Assembly (NCBI GenBank): GCA_018377235.1
Contig: JAGZZT010000012.1
Span: forward strand, 1 to 64,000
Origin: Clostridium sp.
GTDB lineage: Bacteria; Bacillota; Clostridia; Lachnospirales; Lachnospiraceae
Reading direction: 5' to 3'
Length of the DNA stretch: 64,000 nt
Numbering within the stretch: position 1 is the stretch's first letter; each line of letters opens with the position of its first letter. The notes beneath the pieces are model-generated. The model saw nothing but the letters and a program-made list of their open reading frames with translations. It did not search any database and was not told the origin of the DNA. A program made the position numbers and the translations under genes. Below, piece by piece: positions 8,504 to 17,532 of the stretch.

Positions 8504-11500
8504 TTATCCAAAATATTGATTGACCAGCTGCTCAAGGGTTCCCGTTTTTGACGCTTCCGCCGCGTCTGCCTGAACAAAATTCTTCGTCTCCACCCGCATC
8601 CGGTCATTAAATCCCAAGATGTAATTGGTGGCGATCAGGTAGATGATCCTTGTGGGAGCCATTCCGTAAACCTGCTTCGTTAGGATATGACGGATACGCG
8701 TCTCATCGTCTGGAAAATACGCTTTCATCCGCTCGCTGCGGTACAGCCTTTTCACGATCTCTGTAATGTAAAGGCCGGACTTCATATAGAGATCTGCAAA
8801 AGTCTTATCCGAGTCATCAAAGCAGCCTGGATTTTCCGCTTCCAGTTCATCCACCATTTTCTTCACCACCCACCGGGGCGTGAAAATCTGGTTAGTTTTC
8901 TGGGGCGGGATGTAATCGAAAATATCTTCGTCACTGCTCTCATCAAAATAGTTCGCCAGTTCCTGCTTCTTCCGCCAGAACTCATTCACCGAATCATTGA
9001 AAACCACCTCATCAAAAAGATGCCCTTCAAAGTGCCGGATTTCTCCATTTTCATCCGTATAGTCACCGCCATCACGCAAAAAACGGAAGTCATCTTCGGT
9101 GATGCCGGTTACCTCCAGAAACACCTCGTCCTCGGTATACTCGTCAAAATTCTGCAAGGTGAGATATCCGTCTCCATATGCCATGATAAAGCTGGGAATC
9201 GTGCGGGAGAACCCCCGCAGCCTTGCCCGGACATCGTCCTCAATGCTGCGCTTTTCTTCCTCCGCCTTATGGCGCTCCAGTTTTTCAACCAGTTCCTGCG
9301 GCTTCTGCTGGATGGTTTCTTCTACCTGTGCCTGCATGGACTGCATAAAGCTTTGCATGGCGGCGTTCATTTCATCTTGATAACCTTTGTCAGCTGCCTG
9401 CACCTGTTCCGGGGTAGCGGCAGCCTCCCGCTTCTTTTCATGCTCCATACGGGCGATGTTCACCTGCTGCTCATAATCACCTTGAAGCCGCTCAAATGCT
9501 CTGTCAATTTCTGTAGCAACCTCTCGTTCCAGCCGGTTCTGGGTGCTCTTTTTCGCACCATAACTGTCGATGACCGGCGCAATCACTTTTTGCTTGAGGG
9601 TATCCTTTACCGTATCAACCACCGTCTGCACCTGACGCTTTGTCTGACCGTAATCCAGCGGTTCCTCCGCCACACGGTCAACCGCCGGAGCGATTGCCTG
9701 TGCCATGTCCTCATAGATTTTCTCGCCAAACAAATCTTGCGTCTTTCCAATAACGATCTCGCTGGGAATCTCCACATTCCCGTCCTCGTCTACGGCAATA
9801 TCGGCGGCATGGTCAAGGCTGTCCGGATTTCGCTTCAGCTTTTCCTCCTGTGCAGGGTTCAGCTTCTTCACAATCTCTGTCACAATGCTCGGCGCACCAA
9901 ACACAGCGCCGATGTTCTGGAAAAGAAAGTTGGACATAAATCCACGCCGCACCACTTCCACGCTTTTGAGCTTTCTGGGAATGGACAACACCTGCGCTGC
10001 GTCCAGCTCCACCATCCGCCCCTCTTCATCCTCTCCAAGAACAGGGAAGAAGTTCAGAAGTCGTTTGATATTCTGCCGGCGTTCTTCGCTTGTTCCTCTG
10101 CCTGCCACCATATCAGGAGAAAGATTGTTGGCAAATTCGTCAAAAATAATCAGCGTCCGGGCGGGGTCAAAATCGAATACATAAGCGGTCTCTTTGCGGT
10201 AGCGCTGGCCGTTTCGGGTCAGGATGCAGGGGTTCTGCGCCCGGAAAGCCGCCTGCATATAGCTGGACGGGCTTTGCAGGTTGCACAGCATCAGAACGCC
10301 GCTCCACTCCGGAATGGTCACACCCACAGTAAGCTGTCCCACGCTCAGGGTAATCGTCTTATCGTAGTTTGCTATGGCATCCTTCACCCGGTCAAACGCC
10401 TTATCGTTTACTTCCACATCATCGTCCAACTGCCCATCGCCCGCAGCCAGAACCACCTCATATTCTGCAAATACCGGGTCTGTTTTTAACAGCTTCGCCA
10501 GTGCCTTTGCGCTGGCCACACGGTTCAGAATCCACAGCGTATGGGAGAGTTCTGCCCGAAGTTCCGGCGTAGAGAACGGGTACTTCTCCTGGGTGGAGAG
10601 AGCGTGAAGAAATTTCCGGATTTCTTCCTCATGTATAAAACGCCCGTTGTCATTGGTGGCAAAGAATTCATTCAGGTCAAAGGCATAATCAACACTTCCG
10701 TCCTCGCCGGATAGATCAAGGCCTTTTCGTACCTGCTCGTAAATCATGTTCCCAAGCTGGTAGGTATACATCGAAAGGCGGGGGAGCGCCTCGTATGGGT
10801 TATAGTCCTCCCCAGTCCACGTTTCCTTTGCCTCTTGCTCATCGGCATAACTCCAGTTGTAAATCTGTTTTTCCGAAAAGCGCCCGCCTGCCAGCGCCTT
10901 AAAAGGTGTGCCGGAAAGATACAGCGTATGCTTCCTGTCAATATTGCGGAACGCCCGGTCGGTTTTTGCGGTATCTACACCCTCATGGGATTCATCAATA
11001 ATCAGCAGGTCAAAGGTAATTCCTCTTTGCACCTTGCCGGAGGCATCCCGCACCTCTTTTGCCATCCATTTGAGCTTATCATATTCCCCGCCGAAATACA
11101 CGGAACCTTTCAGCCCCTGAAGGGATTCAAACGCCACCATCCCATCGTACTGGTCAGCCATGTCGATAAACCCTTCTCTGGACAAAACCCCCGGTTTTCC
11201 TTTCAGGGCATCTGTATCAGACACAAAAGCTAGTTCGTGCTGCCAGCCAATGAATTTTCGGAAATCATCCGCCCAGCTGTTTGCGATGCTGGGGCGGTTG
11301 GTGACAATCAGCACATTGGTAAAGCCCATTTGCACCACTAAATCATAGGTGGAGAGCGTCTTGCCGAATCGGGGCTTGGCATTCCAAAGGAATTCTGTAC
11401 CACCATTTTTAAAGTAGGCTTTTGTCTTTGCAACCGCCTCCTGTTGTTCCTGGCGAAGCTGATAGGTGCTGCCATCCACGGGCTTTTCCGCCCTGCGGGA

Positions 11501-11782
11501 CGCAAACTTCTGGAAGAGACGCTGGGAATCATCGCCTCCAATTTGGAACCACTCCGTTCCCGGCTCCCGACTGACCTTTTTCACGCCCTCCAGATAACCA
11601 TGGAATTCATGGTCAGTAAAATACTGCCCGGAACCGTCTTTATACATGGCGTTGTCCATCCAACAGAGTTCCCAGCGGATGCCCGCCGTGTGGGTCTGCT
11701 GCTCGATACGCCTCCGCACATCCTGCTTTTCTGTATAGCCGATTTTCGTCCAGCCCTCATGATAGGGAATCAGTAAGTCCAA
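8504..11782 (-). CDS. Large GIY-YIG-like / DEAD-box helicase restriction protein
   Basis: Probably the motor and cleavage subunit of a restriction-like defence pair. Seen: an N-terminal GIY-YIG-like segment (WTKIGYTEKQDVRRRIEQQ, residues 11-29); SF2 motifs with Walker A AKPRFGKT (~135-142), DESH (~263-266), LYLSGTPFK and MQAAFRAQNP; a coiled-coil region; and a C-terminal segment with a methyltransferase-like FTPRWVVKKMVDEL where the AdoMet motif is degenerate (DLYMKSG). Length 1,092. It overlaps the methyltransferase gene by 26 bp. The start, TTG 11782, is uncertain because no clear ribosome site precedes it, so coupled translation is likely. Which domain cuts DNA is inferred. Confidence 0.75.
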   Translation of the reverse strand: MDLLIPYHEGWTKIGYTEKQDVRRRIEQQTHTAGIRWELCWMDNAMYKDGSGQYFTDHEFHGYLEGVKKVSREPGTEWFQIGGDDSQRLFQKFASRRAEKPVDGSTYQLRQEQQEAVAKTKAYFKNGGTEFLWNAKPRFGKTLSTYDLVVQMGFTNVLIVTNRPSIANSWADDFRKFIGWQHELAFVSDTDALKGKPGVLSREGFIDMADQYDGMVAFESLQGLKGSVYFGGEYDKLKWMAKEVRDASGKVQRGITFDLLIIDESHEGVDTAKTDRAFRNIDRKHTLYLSGTPFKALAGGRFSEKQIYNWSYADEQEAKETWTGEDYNPYEALPRLSMYTYQLGNMIYEQVRKGLDLSGEDGSVDYAFDLNEFFATNDNGRFIHEEEIRKFLHALSTQEKYPFSTPELRAELSHTLWILNRVASAKALAKLLKTDPVFAEYEVVLAAGDGQLDDDVEVNDKAFDRVKDAIANYDKTITLSVGQLTVGVTIPEWSGVLMLCNLQSPSSYMQAAFRAQNPCILTRNGQRYRKETAYVFDFDPARTLIIFDEFANNLSPDMVAGRGTSEERRQNIKRLLNFFPVLGEDEEGRMVELDAAQVLSIPRKLKSVEVVRRGFMSNFLFQNIGAVFGAPSIVTEIVKKLNPAQEEKLKRNPDSLDHAADIAVDEDGNVEIPSEIVIGKTQDLFGEKIYEDMAQAIAPAVDRVAEEPLDYGQTKRQVQTVVDTVKDTLKQKVIAPVIDSYGAKKSTQNRLEREVATEIDRAFERLQGDYEQQVNIARMEHEKKREAAATPEQVQAADKGYQDEMNAAMQSFMQSMQAQVEETIQQKPQELVEKLERHKAEEEKRSIEDDVRARLRGFSRTIPSFIMAYGDGYLTLQNFDEYTEDEVFLEVTGITEDDFRFLRDGGDYTDENGEIRHFEGHLFDEVVFNDSVNEFWRKKQELANYFDESSDEDIFDYIPPQKTNQIFTPRWVVKKMVDELEAENPGCFDDSDKTFADLYMKSGLYITEIVKRLYRSERMKAYFPDDETRIRHILTKQVYGMAPTRIIYLIATNYILGFNDRMRVETKNFVQADAAEASKTGTLEQLVNQYFG

Positions 11783-13712
11783 ATAGTTTATAGAGTTGAA
11801 CGTCTAAGTCTTTATTAAAATCAACAACGGCATTAGAAGAATAGTCCTTTAAATCCGGAACCCGTTTTCCCAGCGAGGTGAGCGCTTCATCCGTCATTAA
11901 AAACATAAAACGAACTATATATGTTTGCATATATTTGAAGAAATTTTGGGCTTCTTGCTCCGATTTGAAAGAAGCAAGTGCTACTCTTGAACGTCCAAAG
12001 GCAGAATGATTGTCTATGATTTCAATCTGGTTATCCCTTTTCTGTCCTCCGGCGTTTGCGCTCGATACAACAACTTGCCACTCATCAATGAAAGAGAGGT
12101 TATTCTTTATGGTTGTGCGATCTACAACGAACCATTTTGCCCTTCCCGCTTTACCCGCCTTATCATTTGTGAACAGCTTTATCTGAGTGGTATAATCCAA
12201 CTTGTGAGCCTGTTCAATTGGAATCGCTTTCCCAGGATTGTCTTGTATAAAGCTACTCTCAATGCCAAAGAGAGAACGAGGCAAAATCCTCTCATGCAGA
12301 TAACATAAGCCGTTTTCCTCTACATACGAAGCAATTTTTTGTGTTATAACCATGTCTCTAGGATTAAGCGGAATCAACTCTGTCCCTGGATTGTTCATAT
12401 GAACAGATATATCTTTTCCATCTTTAACGTATACATATTGAAAACCATGGCTCTTTTTTACCCTGTCCTTTACTACTATTCCTACGCCGTCGGCAATAGC
12501 AACACCACCAAAAACCTCTTTTGAATCCGGGTAAAAGATAACTTTACTTAGAGTAATATCATTGATTTGGTTAAGGCCAAATTCCTCCATGCCTTTTCCA
12601 GACCGATGAATCCATCTTCCGGCAGGATATATTAGCACTGTAGCTTTATCAGCAACTTTATCTACGCCCATTTGAAAAAGATGAAATATATTCTTTTTAG
12701 GCGTTTGTCCGTTAGTTTGAGACACTTCTTGTGTTGTTTCCTCTTGATAAGGCGGATTGCCGATCACAAAATCGAACTTCATATTCCTTCCTCCTGTGTT
12801 CACTTCCCTGCATGCCAGACTGCGTTTGCCTCTCCAATCAAAAATTCTGCAAGGAGCTTGCTGCGCTGCCGCTTCCTGATAATCCTCACTTTCAAACCAG
12901 TCAAACAGGCTCATCTGCCGGTATTCTTCCTGCGCTTTACAATAGGGGATTGCCCCAGTCAGCCCATCCATCTGCCAGATATTCCAAGCGATGATATTCG
13001 CAATGGTCTGGTATTCCTTTGCTGTAGGTTTTCGCTTCCACTGGTTCCTCAGATATTCCTCAAAGGTAATAAGAAGATTCACTCTGGCGATCAGCAAACT
13101 GTCTCCCTGAAATTCATAACCATAGACAGCCTGAAAGGCTCGTGTCGCCCATGTCAGCCATTCGACCTCATCCGCCGTGTTCTCATTCACCACCCGCAAC
13201 TTCCGGTCAAGAATCCCAATACGGTTTGCGATAGGAATGATCTCACCGGTCGCTACATCGTACCGACTGACCAGATAGGGCGCTTCACCGCAGGTGATTT
13301 CCAATCGCCGGTCATCCACATATCGCTGCCAGCTGCGATGCTTCGAAAAAGAAACCTGTTGTGTAGGCTGACCGCCTTTTGCAAACACATCCGGCCTGCC
13401 GAACCACGTTTCATCGGCAAAATCATTCATCTTCCGGCAAACCCATAGCGGCGTAAATACCTCACCCCGCTGTCTGGTTCGTTCCGACTGCTGCTCCATC
13501 GCTTTTCTGGCTCGGTTTTTAATAATATTGGAATGGCTACCGGTAATTAGCTGTGCCGTGATTTCCTTATCGCGTTGATATTCAGCGCCCTGCTCCCGAT
13601 AGGCATCCGTTGCCCAAAGAATATTTGCACCGGTGGTTTTATCTGCAAGAAGGCGGTTCAACAGGCCGATGGAATGAAGTTTTAGTATCTCGTCCTGTAT
13701 TCCAACAATCAA
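11757..13712 (-). CDS. Eco57I-like N6-adenine DNA methyltransferase
   Basis: Predicted to methylate adenine in a specific site to protect self DNA from the helicase/nuclease partner. Seen: the N-terminal motif GEVFTPLWVCRKMND, an AdoMet-binding-like LEITCGEAPYLVSRYD, and the catalytic motif NPPY in DFVIGNPPYQEE. A long C-terminal part follows that would hold the target recognition domain. Length 651. The start is a TTG with GGAGG 7 nt upstream. The product overlaps the helicase gene, making a two-gene operon inside the mobile element between the relaxase and the resolvase. The family is firm; the pairing as restriction-modification is inferred. Confidence 0.85.
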   Translation of the reverse strand: MIVGIQDEILKLHSIGLLNRLLADKTTGANILWATDAYREQGAEYQRDKEITAQLITGSHSNIIKNRARKAMEQQSERTRQRGEVFTPLWVCRKMNDFADETWFGRPDVFAKGGQPTQQVSFSKHRSWQRYVDDRRLEITCGEAPYLVSRYDVATGEIIPIANRIGILDRKLRVVNENTADEVEWLTWATRAFQAVYGYEFQGDSLLIARVNLLITFEEYLRNQWKRKPTAKEYQTIANIIAWNIWQMDGLTGAIPYCKAQEEYRQMSLFDWFESEDYQEAAAQQAPCRIFDWRGKRSLACREVNTGGRNMKFDFVIGNPPYQEETTQEVSQTNGQTPKKNIFHLFQMGVDKVADKATVLIYPAGRWIHRSGKGMEEFGLNQINDITLSKVIFYPDSKEVFGGVAIADGVGIVVKDRVKKSHGFQYVYVKDGKDISVHMNNPGTELIPLNPRDMVITQKIASYVEENGLCYLHERILPRSLFGIESSFIQDNPGKAIPIEQAHKLDYTTQIKLFTNDKAGKAGRAKWFVVDRTTIKNNLSFIDEWQVVVSSANAGGQKRDNQIEIIDNHSAFGRSRVALASFKSEQEAQNFFKYMQTYIVRFMFLMTDEALTSLGKRVPDLKDYSSNAVVDFNKDLDVQLYKLFGLTDSLS

Positions 13713-13897
13713 GTCAATTCCTCCCTATGGGCACCGGCCTTGCGTCTGCCGTTCATGCGGAAGAATCTTTCCAAATGGTGTACATTTTAGATACCCGATT
13801 TTTGATGGATTTCAGAACGCAGGTTCACTCGAAAAACGCCTGATTCCAGGTGGAAAACAACTCTCTTTTGTGCTATTATAAGAAAGAGAATAAAGAG

Positions 13898-13940
13898 CGG
13901 GCATTTTGCAGGAATGTACACGTTCCTGTAAAAATGCCCG
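13898..13940 (-). terminator. Intrinsic terminator after the resolvase gene
   Basis: Long inverted repeat (arms CGGGCATTTT..CAGGAA and TTCCTG..AAAATGCCCG) directly after the resolvase stop. On the minus strand it is followed by a T-rich run. It separates the resolvase transcript from the methyltransferase gene. Confidence 0.75.
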
Positions 13941-13941
13941 T

Positions 13942-14544
13942 TTATAACATCTTGGCTTTTTCGTAAATCTCCGCCCGGTAGCGAAACGTGGACATTGGCA
14001 TCCCGCAAGCCTTTGCCGCCGCCACACCAGTAATCTTCCCTACTTTCCACTGCTGATAAATTGAATGAAAGTTTTCCGGTAACGACTTCGGTGGTCGCCC
14101 AAACCGGATACCTTTTGCTTTCGCCGCTGCAATTCCTTCCGCCTGCCGCTGCTTGATATTGGTGCGCTCATTTTCAGCCACAAAGGAAAGCACTTGAAGC
14201 ACGATGTCAGAGAGGAAGGTTCCCATCAGGTCTTTGCCCCTCCGGGTATCAAGTAGTGGCATATCCAGCACCACAATATCAATTCCTTTTTCTTTCGTGA
14301 GAATCCGCCACTGGTTCTGGATTTCTTCATAATTGCGCCCTAGTCGGTCAATACTCTTGATGTAGAGCAGATCGTCTCTTTTTAGCCGCCTGAGCAGCCT
14401 TTTGTATTGCGGGCGGTTGAAATCCTTGCCGGACTGCTTATCCATGAAGATGTTTTTATCCGGGATGGACAGCTCTTTCATGGCAATCAGCTGCCTGTCC
14501 TCATTCTGATCCCGGCTGCTGACACGGACATACCCATAAATCAT
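13942..14544 (-). CDS. Small serine resolvase/invertase
   Basis: Site-specific recombinase of ~200 residues. Seen: MIYGYVRVSSRDQN with the catalytic serine, then IKSIDRLGRNYEEI, then the FVAENERTNIKQRQAEGI helix and a C-terminal HTH (TGVAAAKACGMPMSTFRYRA). ATG 14544 has GGAGGG 9 nt upstream. The frame is open to 14688, but the extension is not resolvase-like. It may resolve element dimers or act on an invertible site. It is distinct from the large recombinase at the left end of the element. Confidence 0.9.
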   Translation of the reverse strand: MIYGYVRVSSRDQNEDRQLIAMKELSIPDKNIFMDKQSGKDFNRPQYKRLLRRLKRDDLLYIKSIDRLGRNYEEIQNQWRILTKEKGIDIVVLDMPLLDTRRGKDLMGTFLSDIVLQVLSFVAENERTNIKQRQAEGIAAAKAKGIRFGRPPKSLPENFHSIYQQWKVGKITGVAAAKACGMPMSTFRYRAEIYEKAKML

Positions 14545-14700
14545 TCTCTTGTCCCTCCTTTCCGCTCGGACTGGGAAAACACACCCCAGACCGGGCAATT
14601 TTTCGTTTTCTACCACACTGGATACTTGATACCCCGGAACGATTTGCCCCACAAAACAGCGGCTCCAGAGCTGGCTTTTTGCGCTCAAATCGCCCCGAAA

Positions 14701-15003
14701 TCATGCAGATTCCTGCTCCGATATCAGAATCTGAAAACCGTGTTCTTTTGCGTAGGCACTGGCAGCGGCTTTCCGCGCCTCGCTGTACGGCGGGAGAAAC
14801 CGGATGGACAGTCTCGACTTGTCCATGACATAGGTCACGCTCCCCTCGGCGATGCTGCACTTCAGCCTGCACAGTGCCGGATACTTGCGGGCAAACTCCG
14901 CCAGCCGCCGTTTCAGACTGGCGTTGAAAGTGTAAATGCTGGCTTCCTTCTCGCCTTCATTGAAATTGATGATCGTTTCCTTCTCATATTTGGTCAGTTT
15001 CAT
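14701..15003 (-). CDS. Conserved mobile-element protein of unknown function
   Basis: A 100-residue protein beginning MKLTKYEKETIINFNEGEKE. I recognise the N-terminal pattern from integrative elements of Clostridia but know no function. The mix of basic and aromatic residues suggests a small globular protein; no HTH or membrane segment is evident. Its start overlaps the stop of the HTH gene upstream (shared ATGA at 15003), so the two are translated together. Confidence 0.65.
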   Translation of the reverse strand: MKLTKYEKETIINFNEGEKEASIYTFNASLKRRLAEFARKYPALCRLKCSIAEGSVTYVMDKSRLSIRFLPPYSEARKAAASAYAKEHGFQILISEQESA

Positions 15004-15227
15004 TACAGATTCCCTCCATTCCGCATCTCGGTTCCTCTTGCCATCCAGTCAAAAAACGCCTGTTTGCTGACCTTAATCAGCCTGCCGCTTCGGAACGCCG
15101 GGAACCCCGGCGTATGAACCAGCTCATAGGCGCTCGCTCTGGAAATTCCCATAATGCGCTGAATGTCTGCCACGTCCAGCACCAGCGGGAGATCGTCATA
15201 GTTTTTCAGTTTCCTGTTGTCATTCAT
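15003..15227 (-). CDS. Excisionase-like HTH DNA-binding protein
   Basis: A 74-residue MerR/excisionase-type winged-helix protein. Seen: LVLDVADIQRIMGISRASAY, then FPAFRSGRLIKVSKQAFFDW, the HTH_17 pattern. Such proteins direct recombinases toward excision or regulate element genes. It is the first gene of the minus-strand set, with GGAGGTAAG just upstream. It is co-translated with the following 100-residue protein. Confidence 0.85.
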   Translation of the reverse strand: MNDNRKLKNYDDLPLVLDVADIQRIMGISRASAYELVHTPGFPAFRSGRLIKVSKQAFFDWMARGTEMRNGGNL

Positions 15228-15475
15228 TTGCTTACCTCCATAATCTAAATTGAATAAAAGTTATCTTTTGAATTGTTCCTTTTGCCGTTCTTCCTGCCAG
15301 CCGTTATCCTCAAAGCTGCATCCCTGCAGCGCCCCATTCCTGCGGCGTCTCCCGGCATTGGTGCGCTGGATGCGTCACTTCTCCTGCTGGTCATATCCCT
15401 GTCAGACGGTCATTCAGTTGTCAATGTACTCGTTTGCATGAAATTACCACGCAAAATCATCATACAGATTTTCCC

Positions 15476-15504
15476 TTGACAAAACAATATTTCCGAGATA
15501 GTAT
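15476..15504 (+). promoter_or_regulatory. Promoter of the DUF6076 gene
   Basis: TTGACA (15476-15481) and TAGTAT (15499-15504) are separated by 17 nt, about 55 bp upstream of the start codon. The ~235 bp between the HTH gene and this box shows no gene. Confidence 0.7.
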
Positions 15505-15563
15505 GTGTTTAACGTACAGTATTAGATTATAGAATTACCATAAAGTAAGGCAGGAGAATGGAA

Positions 15564-16610
15564 ATGGAAATGGAATTTGTGCGGCATGAGCCGTATTATG
15601 ACCGGATTCTATTCGTTCTGACGCTTGACAGGAAGAAAATGAAGGAGAGGATTCTGATCGGAGCGGAATCTCAAATCCGTCTGCGTTTAGCCGGAATAGA
15701 AGAAACGGACGTGCTTTTCGATGAAACACGCCCGTTGGGAAAATTGATTGTTGACTTTGAACGCGATGAGCAGAGAGGCTGGAATGAATTTGGCTTGATG
15801 CCTCTTTACAATGCCCTGCACACCAACCGCTGGCAACAGCCCGGACTGGAACAGACCTCCAGCTCCTTCCTTGCAGAGAAATACGCAACCGGCGATCCAG
15901 TGCGGATGTATGCCGCTGTCCGCATCTGGAACGAATATTTGAAAGCAAGGCTGCCCAGGGATCGGAACGCCGCCAGTGAACGGTTCCTGCAAAAAGTGTC
16001 TGCCCTGACCATCGCTTTTCACACGGACAGCCCGCTGGATTTTGATAAAAACACCGGCAAAGCCACCCGTTTTGACCTGACCCGGAGAATGTGGGGCAGG
16101 ATACCGGAAGAGGCGCTGCGGCTTGATCTCTGGTATCCTAACCGGAAGAACATGACTGAATGTGTCTCCGCCTATAATTCGTTTTATCCGCTGCTGATCT
16201 ACTACATGAACCGGCTTTCCGAGTGGGGACTGAACTTCTGCAAGTGTAAAGTCTGCGGCAAAGTTTTTCTCGCCCAGAGCCTGCGCTATGAATTATGCAG
16301 CGACAAGTGCCGGAAGCAACAGGCCCTCCAGAACAAACGGGAGTTTGACGAGAGAGCCAGATACAACGACTACGACCACCAGTACAAAAACGAATGCCAG
16401 GGCTGGCGCAATGTCTTGAACAAAGCGAAGAAAACGCCGGAATTCCCGCCCGAACGGCTGGCGGCTATGCAGGCGGCGTTTGAATCGTTCAAAAAGGAAG
16501 CCTTGCGGCGGAAAACGCTGGTAAAAAACAAACAATCCAGCCCAGAGGAATTTCGGGACTGGATTGTACGCCAGAAAAGTATTATCCTTGACTTGATGGA
16601 AGGAGATTGA
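15564..16610 (+). CDS. DUF6076-type protein with zinc-ribbon motif
   Basis: A ~348-residue protein of unknown function, recognised as the DUF6076 type that recurs in Clostridial mobilizable elements. Seen: a zinc-ribbon-like Cys cluster (CKCKVCGKVFLAQSLRYE followed by CSDKCRKQQ) at about two thirds of the length, then a basic helical tail, suggesting nucleic acid binding. Three ATG codons lie close together; the one at 15564 is best spaced (7 nt) from GGAG. It has its own promoter and points opposite to the rest of the element. It converges on the CBASS operon. Function unknown. Confidence 0.75.
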   Translation: MEMEFVRHEPYYDRILFVLTLDRKKMKERILIGAESQIRLRLAGIEETDVLFDETRPLGKLIVDFERDEQRGWNEFGLMPLYNALHTNRWQQPGLEQTSSSFLAEKYATGDPVRMYAAVRIWNEYLKARLPRDRNAASERFLQKVSALTIAFHTDSPLDFDKNTGKATRFDLTRRMWGRIPEEALRLDLWYPNRKNMTECVSAYNSFYPLLIYYMNRLSEWGLNFCKCKVCGKVFLAQSLRYELCSDKCRKQQALQNKREFDERARYNDYDHQYKNECQGWRNVLNKAKKTPEFPPERLAAMQAAFESFKKEALRRKTLVKNKQSSPEEFRDWIVRQKSIILDLMEGD

Positions 16611-16617
16611 ATGGAAC

Positions 16618-16648
16618 GAGCCGCCCAACCTCTGCGATTGGACGGCTC
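16618..16648 (+). terminator. Hairpin between the DUF6076 gene and CBASS operon
   Basis: Arms GAGCCG-CCAA and TTGG-CGGCTC with one mismatch and a 9-nt loop lie just after the DUF6076 stop, where two convergent transcripts meet. No T-run follows on either strand, so termination by this hairpin is uncertain. Confidence 0.4.
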
Positions 16649-16680
16649 CAGCCTCAACGGAACGAAGATTAAACGCATCG

Positions 16681-17532
16681 TTATGATACGATATTTTCAT
16701 ACAATTTTGTTAATTTGTTTGCGAGTTTATTATGAAGCCATCCAAGTTCTAAAACATTGATAGAACGACGCTTATCGATTAGATTCTGTAATTGCTCTAT
16801 ACCTTCTACCGTAGGATGAACTTCAATAGTCTGTTGTGATCCATCAATTAAGCTAGAAACGCGAGCATATCTCCAATTTTCAATCACACGTTCACAAATC
16901 TTAATGAGGATTCCGGCAGAACAAAGCAAAACATTTAGTATGTTATTGTTTAGCAAAAGGAAGAAAAAAACGCTTCCCACAAGAATAAACATAAAAGCAG
17001 TTGTGATAATGCGTACTGTGACCATTTTGGAATTCCACCAAGTATTTTGCCTCTGACATTCAAATTGAGCATTTATTCCATGGTAAAATTTTGAAAATAC
17101 ATACCAATTACGAACCCCAGAAGGCGAATCTTTTCCAGCATTAGCCATTTGAATAGCAGCATAAGTTGGATTTCTCATATATATTTTTTCAGTTCGCTCT
17201 CGTATCTCACGAAGTTCAGTTTCCGAAAACTGATTTAGTTGTATATCTAACACATAAGAATCAAAGAATTTTCGGAGTTTGGATGCCCAGTTCACCTGGT
17301 AGGATGTTATCAAGGAGAACACAAAAGCAAAAATATCCGCAACACACGGTATTCCGTTTATAATATACATAGGCCAACTGTTAGGAAGAAAAACAGAAAA
17401 TGCAGACACCAAGCACGCAATCCATGCAAAATAATTATATTTTTCTGCAGAATTAAAGCACACACGAGCAGCAAACTGCACTTTCAATGAGCTTTCCTCA
17501 TTTTGCCTCTTTTGTATTTCGTCGCTGTTCAT
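16681..17532 (-). CDS. S-4TM pore-forming effector of CBASS
   Basis: Predicted membrane effector that opens a pore when the nucleotide signal is made, killing the infected cell. Seen: four hydrophobic segments, one pair near residues 35-76 (WIACLVSAFSVFLP; CVADIFAFVFSLI) and one pair near 170-215 (AFMFILVGSVFFFLLL; NVLLCSAGILIKI). Between and after them are soluble parts with the S-4TM pattern (FSKFYHGINAQFECQRQN). Start ATG 17532 has a strong GGAGGAGG site and overlaps the E2-like gene by 35 bp. It is the last gene of the operon. The effector class is recognised; pore formation is inferred. Confidence 0.85.
   Translation of the reverse strand: MNSDEIQKRQNEESSLKVQFAARVCFNSAEKYNYFAWIACLVSAFSVFLPNSWPMYIINGIPCVADIFAFVFSLITSYQVNWASKLRKFFDSYVLDIQLNQFSETELREIRERTEKIYMRNPTYAAIQMANAGKDSPSGVRNWYVFSKFYHGINAQFECQRQNTWWNSKMVTVRIITTAFMFILVGSVFFFLLLNNNILNVLLCSAGILIKICERVIENWRYARVSSLIDGSQQTIEVHPTVEGIEQLQNLIDKRRSINVLELGWLHNKLANKLTKLYENIVS

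Noticed and set aside
8687..10489. 600-codon plus-strand open frame opposite the helicase gene
   Set aside because: Its product is Leu/His-rich without motifs, while the opposite strand shows full SF2 helicase motifs; a frame shadow.
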